Assembly (NCBI GenBank): GCA_024233935.1
Contig: JACKOY010000014.1
Span: 1-64,000 of the forward strand
DNA length: 64,000 nucleotides
Origin: Spirochaetales bacterium
GTDB taxonomy: Bacteria > Spirochaetota > Leptospiria > Leptospirales > Leptonemataceae
Reading direction: 5' to 3'
Part shown: positions 1 to 7,769 of the stretch, one piece after another
Position numbering within the stretch: the first letter of the stretch is position 1
Layout: each line of letters starts with the position of its first letter
Notes under the pieces: generated by a model
Seen by the model: only the letters and a program-made list of their open reading frames with translations
Told to the model about the DNA's origin: nothing
Database searches by the model: none
Position numbers and translations under genes: made by a program

Positions 1-74
1 GGGATGTCGTTTCCCGGAAGGAGCGCACCGAAGTCTTCTTTCACGGCGTTCCACAAACGGGTGAGCAAGAACAT
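1..74 (-). CDS. Possible start of an unidentified gene, cut by the window edge
   Basis: On the minus strand an ATG at 74-72 opens a frame that stays open to the window edge (about 24 codons, beginning MFLLTRLWNAVKEDFGALL). It lies 34 nt beyond the stop of the exported protein at 516-109 and points the same way, so it could be the next gene of that transcript. Too little is visible to recognise a family, and no strong ribosome binding site is seen. Its reality is uncertain. Confidence 0.3.
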   Translation of the reverse strand, partial: MFLLTRLWNAVKEDFGALLPGNDI

Positions 75-108
75 AGGCCCAGCTTCTGGCTCTATACGAA
101 AGCGGAAA

Positions 109-516
109 TCAATTTTCCGCACCCTGAACCGCGGCCGTCGCTATCGGGCGGAGCAGATGTGTGCTGTAACGAAAGCGGTGGTAGACGCGCAAATAGAGCC
201 CTTCCGGGCGTGGCCACAGCTTACAGCGGCGAATCTCGCCGTCTGCGAGTCGGAGCTGACCGAAAAGAAATTCTTCGCCCTGCCACTCGAGGTTCCAGAC
301 AACCGGATCGCCAACGTCCTCGCAATCCCTGCAAGAAGCGATCAGCCGGTTGTCTTCCAGGCGGAATTCCAGCGTGGCCGGCCCATCGAAAAGCCCGGCT
401 TCAGCGGGCAACTCGTGCGCTGCGGGCACGGGAATTTCGCCTGCTTCCCGGGCCGGGAGGGCTTCCATGCAGAGCGGCGCCATCGACAGAAATGCCAGCA
501 ACCATCGTAGTTCCAT
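109..516 (-). CDS. Small exported protein of unknown function
   Basis: About 135 residues. I place the start at the methionine of MELRWLLAFLSMAP because it gives a short hydrophobic signal peptide; an in-frame ATG lies nine codons upstream (543). The mature part has a CxxC pair (SCRDCED), a third cysteine (IRRCKLW), and a run of aromatic and basic residues near the end. It is divergent from tilS, with only about 70 nt between the starts, so both promoters must lie there. I do not recognise the family. Export is inferred from the signal peptide only. Confidence 0.6.
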   Translation of the reverse strand: MELRWLLAFLSMAPLCMEALPAREAGEIPVPAAHELPAEAGLFDGPATLEFRLEDNRLIASCRDCEDVGDPVVWNLEWQGEEFLFGQLRLADGEIRRCKLWPRPEGLYLRVYHRFRYSTHLLRPIATAAVQGAEN

Positions 517-583
517 GCCTACCCTATCGGTCGGTTCGGGCATTTGTGTTTACCCGTTGTCGGGTTCGCACATTTTCTGTCTC

Positions 584-1876
584 ATGCTGGAAAGCAAACT
601 CGCGCAGGCCGCCCTGGAACTCTCCGCGCGCCCAACCGCCGTGCGGGATTTCGCCCGCGAGCTGGTGCTTTCGGTTTCGGGCGGTCGTGACTCCATGTTC
701 TTGCTCTGGCTATTTGCCGGGCTGCGCGATCTGGACCTGTTTTCCGGTGCGTTGCGGGTTTTTCATCTCGATCACGGTTTGCGTCCGGATTCCGCCGATG
801 ACCTCGAACTCGTGCGCCGGGAGTGTGCGCGGCTGGATCTGCCGTTGTTCTCTGAGCGCGCCCGGGTTTCCGATTTTGCGCGGCGGTCAGGCCTGGGCAT
901 TGAGGCCGCCGGTCGGCGATTGCGTTACCGCGCCATCGGTCGTCTTCTGGGAGCCGGTCCTGAACAGAGTTTTGCGGTCACGGCCCACCACGGCGACGAT
1001 TTTGCAGAGAGCATTCTCCTGCACCTGATTCGGGGAGGTGGTCCCGGCGCGCTGGAGACCATGCCCGAGCGCACCCGCGTTTTTGGCGTCCCGGTCTACC
1101 GGCCGCTCCTCAGCTTCAGCCGTCTCGCCATCGAACAGCTGGTGCGTGAGTTTGCGGTGCCGTATCGCGAAGACTCCAGCAACCAGGACCAGAATTTTCG
1201 GCGCAACCGCCTGCGTGGCATCGTGATGCCGGCTCTACGCGAAGAAGGTCTGGATGCCGGCGCGCTCTGGAGGCGCTTTCACAACGATAGACCCGCATCG
1301 GTCCTGGGGCCTTCCGAATATTTGTGTCTCGATCGGCGTTTGCTGGGGGATCCGCGTGGCCCCAAGACGCTTTTGGACGTCGCCTTTCGCAGTCTGGACC
1401 TGGCGCCCCCGGCGGAGAGTTTGGTTGCGGAGTTTGCGCGTCAGTGTGCGCCCGGTTCCGGGTTTCGCGTACACATCAAACACCAGAGCTTTCGAATCTG
1501 GTCCGATCGGCGTGGACCCATCTGGATCTTTCGTGCCGACGCGCGCGTGTTCTCGAGCTTTATAGTTGAGTCGAAAGGACCGCAGGAGTTTTTGATTCGC
1601 TTCAATGGCCTCGAACGCGCCTACCGGACGCGACCCGGGCAGGCGCCCCTGCAATACCGGCCGGGATTGCGCCTTGTTCTGCCCGACGGTGGTCGCAAAC
1701 GTTTGAAATCGTTCTTTCAGGAGCAGGCCGTTCCGGCCCCGGTTCGATCGCGCCTGCCGCTGATCGGCGACCGGTGGACCGGCCTTGTGGAAACGGTGTG
1801 CCTGTCTTTCTGGGAACAGGGACGGGACCGTTCTTTTGCCGCGTCGCTATCGTTCCAACCCGACGGAAGCACTTGA
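584..1876 (+). CDS. tilS: tRNA(Ile)-lysidine synthase TilS
   Basis: A 430-residue protein matching TilS in length and motif order. The PP-loop SGGRDS at residues 32-37 binds ATP. It is followed by FHLDHGLRPDS, the HHGDDFAE segment, a RPLL motif, the eDSSNqD/RN-R region typical of the N-terminal domain, and a C-terminal TilS_C domain around residues 350-425. The enzyme attaches lysine to C34 of the AUA-reading tRNA-Ile in the cytoplasm and is normally essential. The ATG at 584 is chosen because it lies about 30 residues before the PP-loop, as in relatives; longer upstream frames are not conserved-looking. The stop overlaps the TTG start of the next gene. Confidence 0.95.
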   Translation: MLESKLAQAALELSARPTAVRDFARELVLSVSGGRDSMFLLWLFAGLRDLDLFSGALRVFHLDHGLRPDSADDLELVRRECARLDLPLFSERARVSDFARRSGLGIEAAGRRLRYRAIGRLLGAGPEQSFAVTAHHGDDFAESILLHLIRGGGPGALETMPERTRVFGVPVYRPLLSFSRLAIEQLVREFAVPYREDSSNQDQNFRRNRLRGIVMPALREEGLDAGALWRRFHNDRPASVLGPSEYLCLDRRLLGDPRGPKTLLDVAFRSLDLAPPAESLVAEFARQCAPGSGFRVHIKHQSFRIWSDRRGPIWIFRADARVFSSFIVESKGPQEFLIRFNGLERAYRTRPGQAPLQYRPGLRLVLPDGGRKRLKSFFQEQAVPAPVRSRLPLIGDRWTGLVETVCLSFWEQGRDRSFAASLSFQPDGST

Positions 1877-2733
1877 CAAAAAGCGATCTCGCGGGCACGT
1901 TCATTCCCCGGTTGCCGCTTCCAGGGCAACAGACCGGAGCGCAATCCTTGGGATTCAAAAAGTACTTCGAATCACCCACACCGGACGAACTGGACGGCAA
2001 GTCCTTCGAGTACCGCCTGTTTCGCGCGGTGCCCCACGCCTTTCTGGACTGGATGCGTTCGTACGTACGTCTGGAAACGATTGGCCTGGACAATATTCCG
2101 CGGCACGGTCCGGTGTTGGTGGCGCCCAACCACAGTGGTGTGCTGGGCTGGGACGCCTTCATCGTTCAAAACGAAATCCTGAAACAGGCCCATCGCATGC
2201 CACGTACGATGAGCCACAATTTCTGGCACGGCGACAACCTGTTCGGCTACCTTTCGCGTAAGATGGCCTACATACCTCAAGACTTCAAAAAAGCGATTCG
2301 CGTGTTGCGGCACAACAACCTGCTTTTGATCTTTCCGGAGGCCGAAGCCGGAAATTTCAAACCCAGCACACAGATGTATCAGTTGCAGCCGTTTAACCCC
2401 GGGTTTGTTTCGCTGGCGGTCATGGCGAATGCGCCGATTGTTCCGGCCTGCGTGATTGGCGCGGAAGAAGCGCATCTGAATCTGGGCACTCTGGACTGGA
2501 CCGAGAAGTACATTGGCGCAAAACTGCCGTTGCCCTTAAACCTGTTTCCCATACCGGTAAAGTGGAAGCTGATCTTTCTGCCTCCGATCAGTCTTGAGAA
2601 ATATGGTCGGGGCGACGCGCGCAACATTCGATTTCTCGAAGAAGTCGCCGAAAACGTGCGGATGCGCATACAAAAACGAATACACCGCGAACTCTTGAGT
2701 CGCGGCGTCCTTAAATATTTGCTGGATGGATAA
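1873..2733 (+). CDS. Phospholipid/glycerol acyltransferase (LPLAT, MGAT-like)
   Basis: About 286 residues. The acyltransferase motif NHSGVLGWD (histidine and aspartate of the catalytic dyad, with the wider spacing seen in the DGAT/MGAT-like branch) is followed by FPEAEAGNFKPS, which corresponds to the FPEG acceptor-binding motif, and by a VPACVIG strand. The family transfers acyl groups from acyl-CoA or acyl-ACP to glycerol-type acceptors at the membrane; the acceptor here cannot be told. The start is taken as the TTG that overlaps the tilS stop (TTGA); a second in-frame TTG at 1948 would remove 25 residues that are not clearly part of the domain. It is probably translated together with tilS. 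Confidence 0.75.
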   Translation: MTKSDLAGTFIPRLPLPGQQTGAQSLGFKKYFESPTPDELDGKSFEYRLFRAVPHAFLDWMRSYVRLETIGLDNIPRHGPVLVAPNHSGVLGWDAFIVQNEILKQAHRMPRTMSHNFWHGDNLFGYLSRKMAYIPQDFKKAIRVLRHNNLLLIFPEAEAGNFKPSTQMYQLQPFNPGFVSLAVMANAPIVPACVIGAEEAHLNLGTLDWTEKYIGAKLPLPLNLFPIPVKWKLIFLPPISLEKYGRGDARNIRFLEEVAENVRMRIQKRIHRELLSRGVLKYLLDG

Positions 2734-2735
2734 CC

Positions 2736-3215
2736 ATGTCTGATGACCAACTCAAGGCGCGCCTCCTCGAACGCACGCGACAGATGCTGGAAGCGCGGGT
2801 CGAAGAAGTAATGACCCGTGATGTTACGACTGTCGATGCCGGCGACCTGAGCGCGAAGGCCGCCCGGCTCATCCTGGAAAACGGTTTTCTGGGAGTGCTG
2901 GTTATGAAGGACGGCCGCCCTTTGAATATGATTACGGCCTTCGAGCTTTTGCGTCTGGGATACGAGGAGGTTTTTGATCCCGCGCGTGATTACCTGCGCC
3001 TGACCTGCGAAAAGGTCGTCGCCGGAAAAGAATTCATTCACGTTCCTACGGGCACGCCCTTGCGAGAAGCCCTGAACATCATGATGGACCGCCAGGTGCG
3101 CACCATTCCGGTCATTGACGACGGAGTGGTGCAGGGCATTGTGTCTTTGATAGATATGGCCCGCTGGTATCGGGATACGCATGAAGAGGTCCGAACAGGA
3201 AGACTCGGAAGCTGA
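2736..3215 (+). CDS. CBS-domain pair protein
   Basis: 159 residues forming two CBS motifs: about 25-75 (begins VMTRDVTTVD) and about 95-145 (ends VIDDGVVQGIVSLIDMARW). Such Bateman modules bind adenine nucleotides and regulate partner proteins. No catalytic domain is attached, so the partner is unknown. The gene starts 2 nt after the acyltransferase stop and its last 35 nt overlap the HNH gene, so the group tilS-acyltransferase-CBS-HNH looks like one transcript. Confidence 0.85.
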   Translation: MSDDQLKARLLERTRQMLEARVEEVMTRDVTTVDAGDLSAKAARLILENGFLGVLVMKDGRPLNMITAFELLRLGYEEVFDPARDYLRLTCEKVVAGKEFIHVPTGTPLREALNIMMDRQVRTIPVIDDGVVQGIVSLIDMARWYRDTHEEVRTGRLGS

Positions 3216-3528
3216 CCGCCTGGCCGATCTTTCCGCTCTGAGTTTGGGAGTGGATTCCCCCGCCTATCGCCGGGAGCGCGACCGGGCCCGGGAGTTGCGC
3301 AAGACCGGCTGGTGGCGGCGTAAGATTGCCACCGGTGTGTGCTACTACTGTGGTCGGCAGGTTTCGCCCAACCAGCTTTCCATGGATCACGTCATTCCGC
3401 TGGCACGGGGCGGGCGTTCTACCCGCGAAAACCTGGTCGCCGCCTGCCGCGACTGCAACATTCAAAAAAAGAACCTGCTGCCGGCAGAGTGGCAGGCCTA
3501 TCTCGATCGGCTGTCGGCTTCAAAGTGA
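3181..3528 (+). CDS. HNH endonuclease-family protein
   Basis: 115 residues with a compact HNH nuclease domain in the C-terminal two thirds. CYYCGRQV gives the first zinc CxxC, followed by MDHVIPLARGG (catalytic DH), an asparagine in RENLVAAC, and the second zinc pair CRDCN followed by KK. Small stand-alone HNH proteins of this type are common and may nick or cut DNA; the target is unknown. The ATG lies 35 nt inside the CBS gene in another frame. The N-terminal 45 residues are charged and not recognised. No phage or restriction genes are nearby. Confidence 0.8.
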   Translation: MKRSEQEDSEADRLADLSALSLGVDSPAYRRERDRARELRKTGWWRRKIATGVCYYCGRQVSPNQLSMDHVIPLARGGRSTRENLVAACRDCNIQKKNLLPAEWQAYLDRLSASK

Positions 3529-3577
3529 GTCGCGACAATTCGCGCCGCCGGCGCTCCTGTCGGCTGTCGGCACCTGC

Positions 3578-4543
3578 TTACATGGGTGAAGGAACAGAGC
3601 CCCTTTCCGGCATTCGCCTTGCCGACCCGTCTTCGAACACCACAAGCACCCAGTAGATCGACATACCTTCCGCGGAGTCGTACACGGGAATGCGCATTCG
3701 GTTGCCCTGCCATCGCATGGTCCCTTCAAGGCTCGTGCCGTTTGCAATGTAGCGCGACTCGAATACACTCTCGCCCGCTGGCAAGGTGTAAATGCTGATG
3801 TTGCGGACAGTCGCATCGGAGCCCGTATCTACAGCCATGAATCTCCCGTCCGCAGAATAGCCAATCACGCCGCTTCCTGTGAAAGAGAACGTGATTGGTT
3901 GTGGCGTCCCGACCACATTTGTGAATGCCTGGAACGTGGCAAGAATGCCGTCACGTTCCATCTCGCGATACCATGTGTACTGCTGCGGCCCTTCGTATAT
4001 GTCCAGTGCCACAAAGGCGCCGTGGACCCATCCGGCACCGTGTTCGCTTTCCACTTTGAACCAGCAGCCGGGAGCGGATTCCCCGGGCACACGCTCCACT
4101 GCGCGCACCGTGACACGGGTCGGCGAATCAAGAGCGCCAAGAACCCGCGCAGAGCGGCTACTGCTCGCTCGCACACGCACAGAAGTTCCGGAGATTACGC
4201 CGCGAATCTGCCAGGCCTGCCGGAATCTTGTTTCCTGGCCGCACAGCCGCAACTCTCCATCTGGAGCCAACGGTTGCCGAACGTAATCGAGCATGGGCTG
4301 CACGACGAAATGACCATCGCGATCGATGATGCCCGAGCGTTCGCCCACACGCACAACGGCATATGAACCCGAGAAGGGGAAAGCTTCATCGAACTCAGGA
4401 GCGATCCGCGGCTGCCCGGACGCAGTTCGGTAACCCATGCGGGCTCCGTCCCGGTACGGCACAAGCGGCTCCTCGGCCCATAGGACGCCTGCGACCGCGA
4501 GTAGCAGCAACAGGCGAACGATATGGCTTCTCATCCTAAACAT
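3578..4543 (-). CDS. Exported WG-repeat and SH3-like domain protein
   Basis: About 321 residues. The start at 4543 (MFRMRSHIV) or 4534 (MRSHIV) places a good signal peptide (LLLLLAVAGVLWAEE) at the N-terminus. Residues about 25-80 contain WG-type repeats (GYRTASGQPRIAPEFDEAFPF, then SGIIDRDGHFVVQP). They are followed by an SH3-like segment (GTSVRVRASSSRSARVLG through GWVHGAFVAL) typical of bacterial cell-envelope proteins. The C-terminal 130 residues are not recognised. Likely periplasmic or surface exposed. It faces the HNH gene tail to tail across 49 nt that contain a GC hairpin (3542-3554) without a T run. Confidence 0.7.
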   Translation of the reverse strand: MFRMRSHIVRLLLLLAVAGVLWAEEPLVPYRDGARMGYRTASGQPRIAPEFDEAFPFSGSYAVVRVGERSGIIDRDGHFVVQPMLDYVRQPLAPDGELRLCGQETRFRQAWQIRGVISGTSVRVRASSSRSARVLGALDSPTRVTVRAVERVPGESAPGCWFKVESEHGAGWVHGAFVALDIYEGPQQYTWYREMERDGILATFQAFTNVVGTPQPITFSFTGSGVIGYSADGRFMAVDTGSDATVRNISIYTLPAGESVFESRYIANGTSLEGTMRWQGNRMRIPVYDSAEGMSIYWVLVVFEDGSARRMPERGSVPSPM

Positions 4544-4695
4544 ATTCTGAGGTTCACATACTCGGTCGACTTGTTTTCTTTGGGTGGCCGACACCGGAGA
4601 CTCGCTTTGCGCAGTAGCGCTTCAGAAAGGACGGTAATACGCAGGACCCTTTCGTTGAGATTGTCCGCCGAGGCATTGTCCCCGCCGCGCGTAAT

Positions 4696-5658
4696 TTACC
4701 GCGTAAAGACAACCGACTCAATGCGACGGGCGCCGTTTGGTTCTTCTATGTATGTGATGGTCGCTGTTCGATCGGTGGCCGGTCGATAGAGGGCGAGAGC
4801 ACGCACGAAGTCGTAGGCCTGGATCGTGTACTTGATAATGCTTACGGCCAGCTCCAGCGAGAGAAAGCGTTCATTCGTGAGCGCTCTCGATTCCGTGCTT
4901 TCGGCCGCGAGCAGCCATTTATAAAGTCGGACCGAGTCGTTCGTCGCGTTTAGATTCTCCAGGGAGAGGGTCGCGTTCGGCATGTAAGCGTTCGTATTCT
5001 CGAAGACCACGCGGATCGGGCGGTCACCGGCGGCTGTCAGGCGATCCGAAAGCATGCGGTCAAAGGTCTCGTCGTCCAGATATTCGATCACGTCACAGCG
5101 AGAATAGAGCGTTACACACGGGTCGCCGAAACGACGGTGAATGAAGTAGGCGTAGCGCAGGCTTCCGTCCGAAGGGTCATACAGGAGTTTGGCGTGATAG
5201 TTTTCGGTCTCGGCGTACTTGAAGTGCTCGTAAGTGCGCGAAAACAGCGTGTAGCTCACATCGACGATGTCGGTCACAAACGGGATGTCAAATTCGCGCG
5301 TATGAATGATGATCGGTTCGATAATCACCGTTCCATTTCGTTTCTTGATGCCGCGGGCGTAGTTCAATAAGTCTTCGAGTTCCGGACTGTTCAGGCGCAG
5401 ACGTCGGTCTCCGAAATCCACCAGCACACTGGCCGCGTTTCGTTCCAGCAGGTCTCCCAGCCTTTGATCAATGGAACGCGGATGAAAACGAATCTGCACA
5501 CAACTTTGATCGCACTCAAACTGGGGCCGAATTTCCTGGATCTCGTCCTGCGCGAGCGCAGGCGCCATCGACCCGCCCAGGCCCATGCATGCCCCAAGCA
5601 GCATGAAGAAGAACGATGGCGTTGCCCCGAACGGCCTGCCTCGCACCGCGGTTTTCAT
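4696..5658 (-). CDS. Exported protein of unknown function
   Basis: 320 residues with an N-terminal signal peptide that is likely cleaved after APALAQ. The mature protein has cysteines in FECDQSCVQIRF and later in DPCVTLYSRCDVIEY, which could form disulfides in the periplasm. The rest is a mixed alpha/beta sequence with no motif I recognise. It runs in the same direction as the WG-repeat gene, 152 nt upstream of it, and as the SDR gene, 224 nt downstream of that. No function is proposed. Confidence 0.65.
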   Translation of the reverse strand: MKTAVRGRPFGATPSFFFMLLGACMGLGGSMAPALAQDEIQEIRPQFECDQSCVQIRFHPRSIDQRLGDLLERNAASVLVDFGDRRLRLNSPELEDLLNYARGIKKRNGTVIIEPIIIHTREFDIPFVTDIVDVSYTLFSRTYEHFKYAETENYHAKLLYDPSDGSLRYAYFIHRRFGDPCVTLYSRCDVIEYLDDETFDRMLSDRLTAAGDRPIRVVFENTNAYMPNATLSLENLNATNDSVRLYKWLLAAESTESRALTNERFLSLELAVSIIKYTIQAYDFVRALALYRPATDRTATITYIEEPNGARRIESVVFTR

Positions 5659-5723
5659 GGTTATTTGACGCTCTCAGGGCTCGCGGGTTCATCGGCGTAA
5701 GGAGCGAGTTGAATTAGGGCACT

Positions 5724-5847
5724 GGCGGATCGCTTTTGAGATGGCGTAATTCGGTTGAGTCCTGGATTCGCCCACACTGTCGATCCGCCCGGGTAACCGG
5801 CCGATCGCACGCACACCGGATTGGCCGTGCCGATCCATCGGCCGGTT
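5724..5847. repeat. Nested inverted repeats in the SDR-to-unknown-gene gap
   Basis: The 224-nt gap 5659-5882 holds two perfect inverted repeats. GGCGGATCG (5724-5732) pairs with CGATCCGCC (5781-5789), and AACCGGCCGAT (5795-5805) pairs with ATCGGCCGGTT (5837-5847) across a 31-nt loop. There is no T run after either arm. They could be a transcript-end structure of the SDR gene or a leader structure for the exported protein; both genes are on the minus strand. Confidence 0.5.
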
Positions 5848-5882
5848 CGAGAATCGCGGAGGGTAGCGAGGGCGCGAGCGGC

Positions 5883-6653
5883 CTAAATCTTGATGCCGCC
5901 CGAAATTTCGAGCACGACGCCGGTCACGAGATCGTTCTCGGTAATAAAGAGCGCGGTGTCGGCGATTTCGTGCGGCTCACCCAGACGTCCAATGGGGATC
6001 TTTTCCTTCCAGGCGTCGAGGGCCTGCTGGTTCATGTCTTTCAGGACCATTTCGGTGGCAATAAACCCGGGCGCGATTCCCGCTACGCGAATCTGGAAGC
6101 GCGAAAGTTCCTGGGCCCACAGTTTGGTCATGGCCGCCACACCGGCCTTGGCGGCGGAGTAGTTGGTCTGACCCGGATTTCCGTGCATGGCGACCGAGGC
6201 GATCGGGATGATCACGCCGCCCTTCTGGCTTTCGGCCATCTGGGCCGCGGCCTCACGGCCGGTCAAAAACACGCCGGTCAAATTCACATCGATCACCGAC
6301 TGCCATTGTTCCAGACTCATCTTGCCTTTCAGTCGCCCATTCTGACGATTCACGCGTATCAAAAGTCCGTCGCGCAAGATGCCCGCGTTCAGTACGGCCA
6401 CATCGACCGGGCCGAAACGCTCCCCGATGGCCGCATACAATTCTTCGACGCTCTTTTCGTTCGAGACATCGCAGACCTTTCCCAGGACTTCGTGCCCATC
6501 CTTCTTTAGTGCGCCGACGGTGGCTTCCACCAGCCCGGTATTGATGTCCGAAACCACCACCCGTGCGCCACGCCCGGCAAAGGCCGTGATCATGGCCCGT
6601 CCCAGGCCACCTCCCGAACCGGTCACCAGCGCTACTTTGCCCTTCAGATCCAT
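5883..6653 (-). CDS. Short-chain dehydrogenase/reductase (FabG-like)
   Basis: 256 residues with all classical SDR landmarks: TGSGGGLG near residue 11 for NAD(P), VLNAGILRDGLL, the DVNLTG segment, catalytic serine in IASVAMHG, and the YSAAK active-site pair. The end AIFITENDLVTG-type segment (ALFITENDLVTG here) and a final GGIKI are as in FabG and 3-oxoacyl-ACP or acetoacetyl-CoA reductases. There is a ten-residue insertion (VNRQNGRLKGK) before the fourth helix. Substrate is probably a 3-oxoacyl thioester, but other alcohols cannot be excluded. A purine-rich GAGAGGGATAGAAG lies just before the ATG. It is transcribed away from the exported-protein gene at 6867. Confidence 0.88.
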   Translation of the reverse strand: MDLKGKVALVTGSGGGLGRAMITAFAGRGARVVVSDINTGLVEATVGALKKDGHEVLGKVCDVSNEKSVEELYAAIGERFGPVDVAVLNAGILRDGLLIRVNRQNGRLKGKMSLEQWQSVIDVNLTGVFLTGREAAAQMAESQKGGVIIPIASVAMHGNPGQTNYSAAKAGVAAMTKLWAQELSRFQIRVAGIAPGFIATEMVLKDMNQQALDAWKEKIPIGRLGEPHEIADTALFITENDLVTGVVLEISGGIKI

Positions 6654-6866
6654 CTTCTATCCCTCTCGCTTTGGGCGATGGCAAAGTCCGAAGGGGGCCG
6701 GAAGCCGCCGCCTTCCAAAAACCGGGACTGTGCCGCCTTCGGAGCTTCTGGATGCCGGCTTTCCCCGAAAAGTGCTTTTTGTCGCCGGGACCCGGGCTCA
6801 GCAAGCTGCGATTTTTGACCGATCTAGCTACAGGTGATTGTTTTCTTCTACAATAAGGGCTGGATT

Positions 6867-7748
6867 ATGCAAAAGAAGATCCCCATGTCCGATCCGCAGC
6901 GTGGGCCTTCGGGAGTGGGCCTCAGTCGGCGATTTGTTCTGCGCCGATTACTGGGGCTGTTTTGTGTATCCATGGCCGTCGTTGCACTGTCCGGGCAGCG
7001 CGTGGGGGCGCAGGTGGGGCAGCAGGGACTCGAAGGCGTGGACCGTGTCCTGGCCATGCCCAACGGAGCCTACAGCGGTCGGCTGAGTCACGCGCCGGCG
7101 CCGGAGGGCAGGGCGTACCGCCTGCCGGCGGACTCCAGCCTCGCGGTTCGCCAGGACGCCCGTCTGCGCATCTATCTGTTTCGGGCCTGGAAGCGCGAAC
7201 GCGATCTGCGTTTCGAGTTTCGGGATCTGCGTCAGCAGCCGGTCGCGACCCTGCTGTATCTGGACGGAGGGCGGCAGATCTGGCTGCGCGACTTCCGGCG
7301 CAACGAACTTCATCGCAAGGACGGCGCGTTGCGCTTCGAGCCTTTGCTGGCTACGGCCTTCAGTTTCGAAGACCTGCGCCCCGAACGCTACGAGGCGCGG
7401 TACGATGGCGCTGCCCCTCGAAGACTGCCGGACAATCGAATAGAGCTGCGCGCGCAGGCCTTTCCCGATTCCGACTATGGCAATTTGATCTTCATTTCGC
7501 GGACAGATCCCGACTGGCAGCCCGGGCGGGTCGACTTTCACGATCGCGAAGGCATCCTGTTCAAAACTCTGCTTTACGGCTACGGTGGGCGCATCGCTGT
7601 TGCAGGCGCAGGCATTGCGGCGGCTGGCTATCCGACTCTCCTCGAAATGATGGACCTGCGCCACGAGGCCGTTTCGCGCCTGGAATGGGCCGAAGCGGAC
7701 ACGACGCGCCCCATCAATGCGGGCCTGTTCGATCCGGATACGCTGTGA
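6867..7748 (+). CDS. Exported protein of unknown function, possible Tat signal
   Basis: About 293 residues. The ATG at 6867 is chosen over an upstream in-frame start because AAGGG lies about 10 nt before it; a further ATG at 6885 is possible. The N-terminus has a twin arginine (SRRFVL) before a hydrophobic stretch ending in RVGAQ, which resembles a Tat or Sec signal peptide. The mature part is rich in beta-strand-like segments and arginine and has no motif I recognise. It is followed after 21 nt by the acetyltransferase-like gene and may belong to the same transcript. Confidence 0.6.
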   Translation: MQKKIPMSDPQRGPSGVGLSRRFVLRRLLGLFCVSMAVVALSGQRVGAQVGQQGLEGVDRVLAMPNGAYSGRLSHAPAPEGRAYRLPADSSLAVRQDARLRIYLFRAWKRERDLRFEFRDLRQQPVATLLYLDGGRQIWLRDFRRNELHRKDGALRFEPLLATAFSFEDLRPERYEARYDGAAPRRLPDNRIELRAQAFPDSDYGNLIFISRTDPDWQPGRVDFHDREGILFKTLLYGYGGRIAVAGAGIAAAGYPTLLEMMDLRHEAVSRLEWAEADTTRPINAGLFDPDTL

Positions 7749-7769
7749 CGTTCGCGCCTGCTGCGCGAT

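Noticed and set aside
1..510. Plus-strand open frames at the left end
   Set aside because: They oppose the exported-protein gene and show only arginine-rich, motif-free translation.
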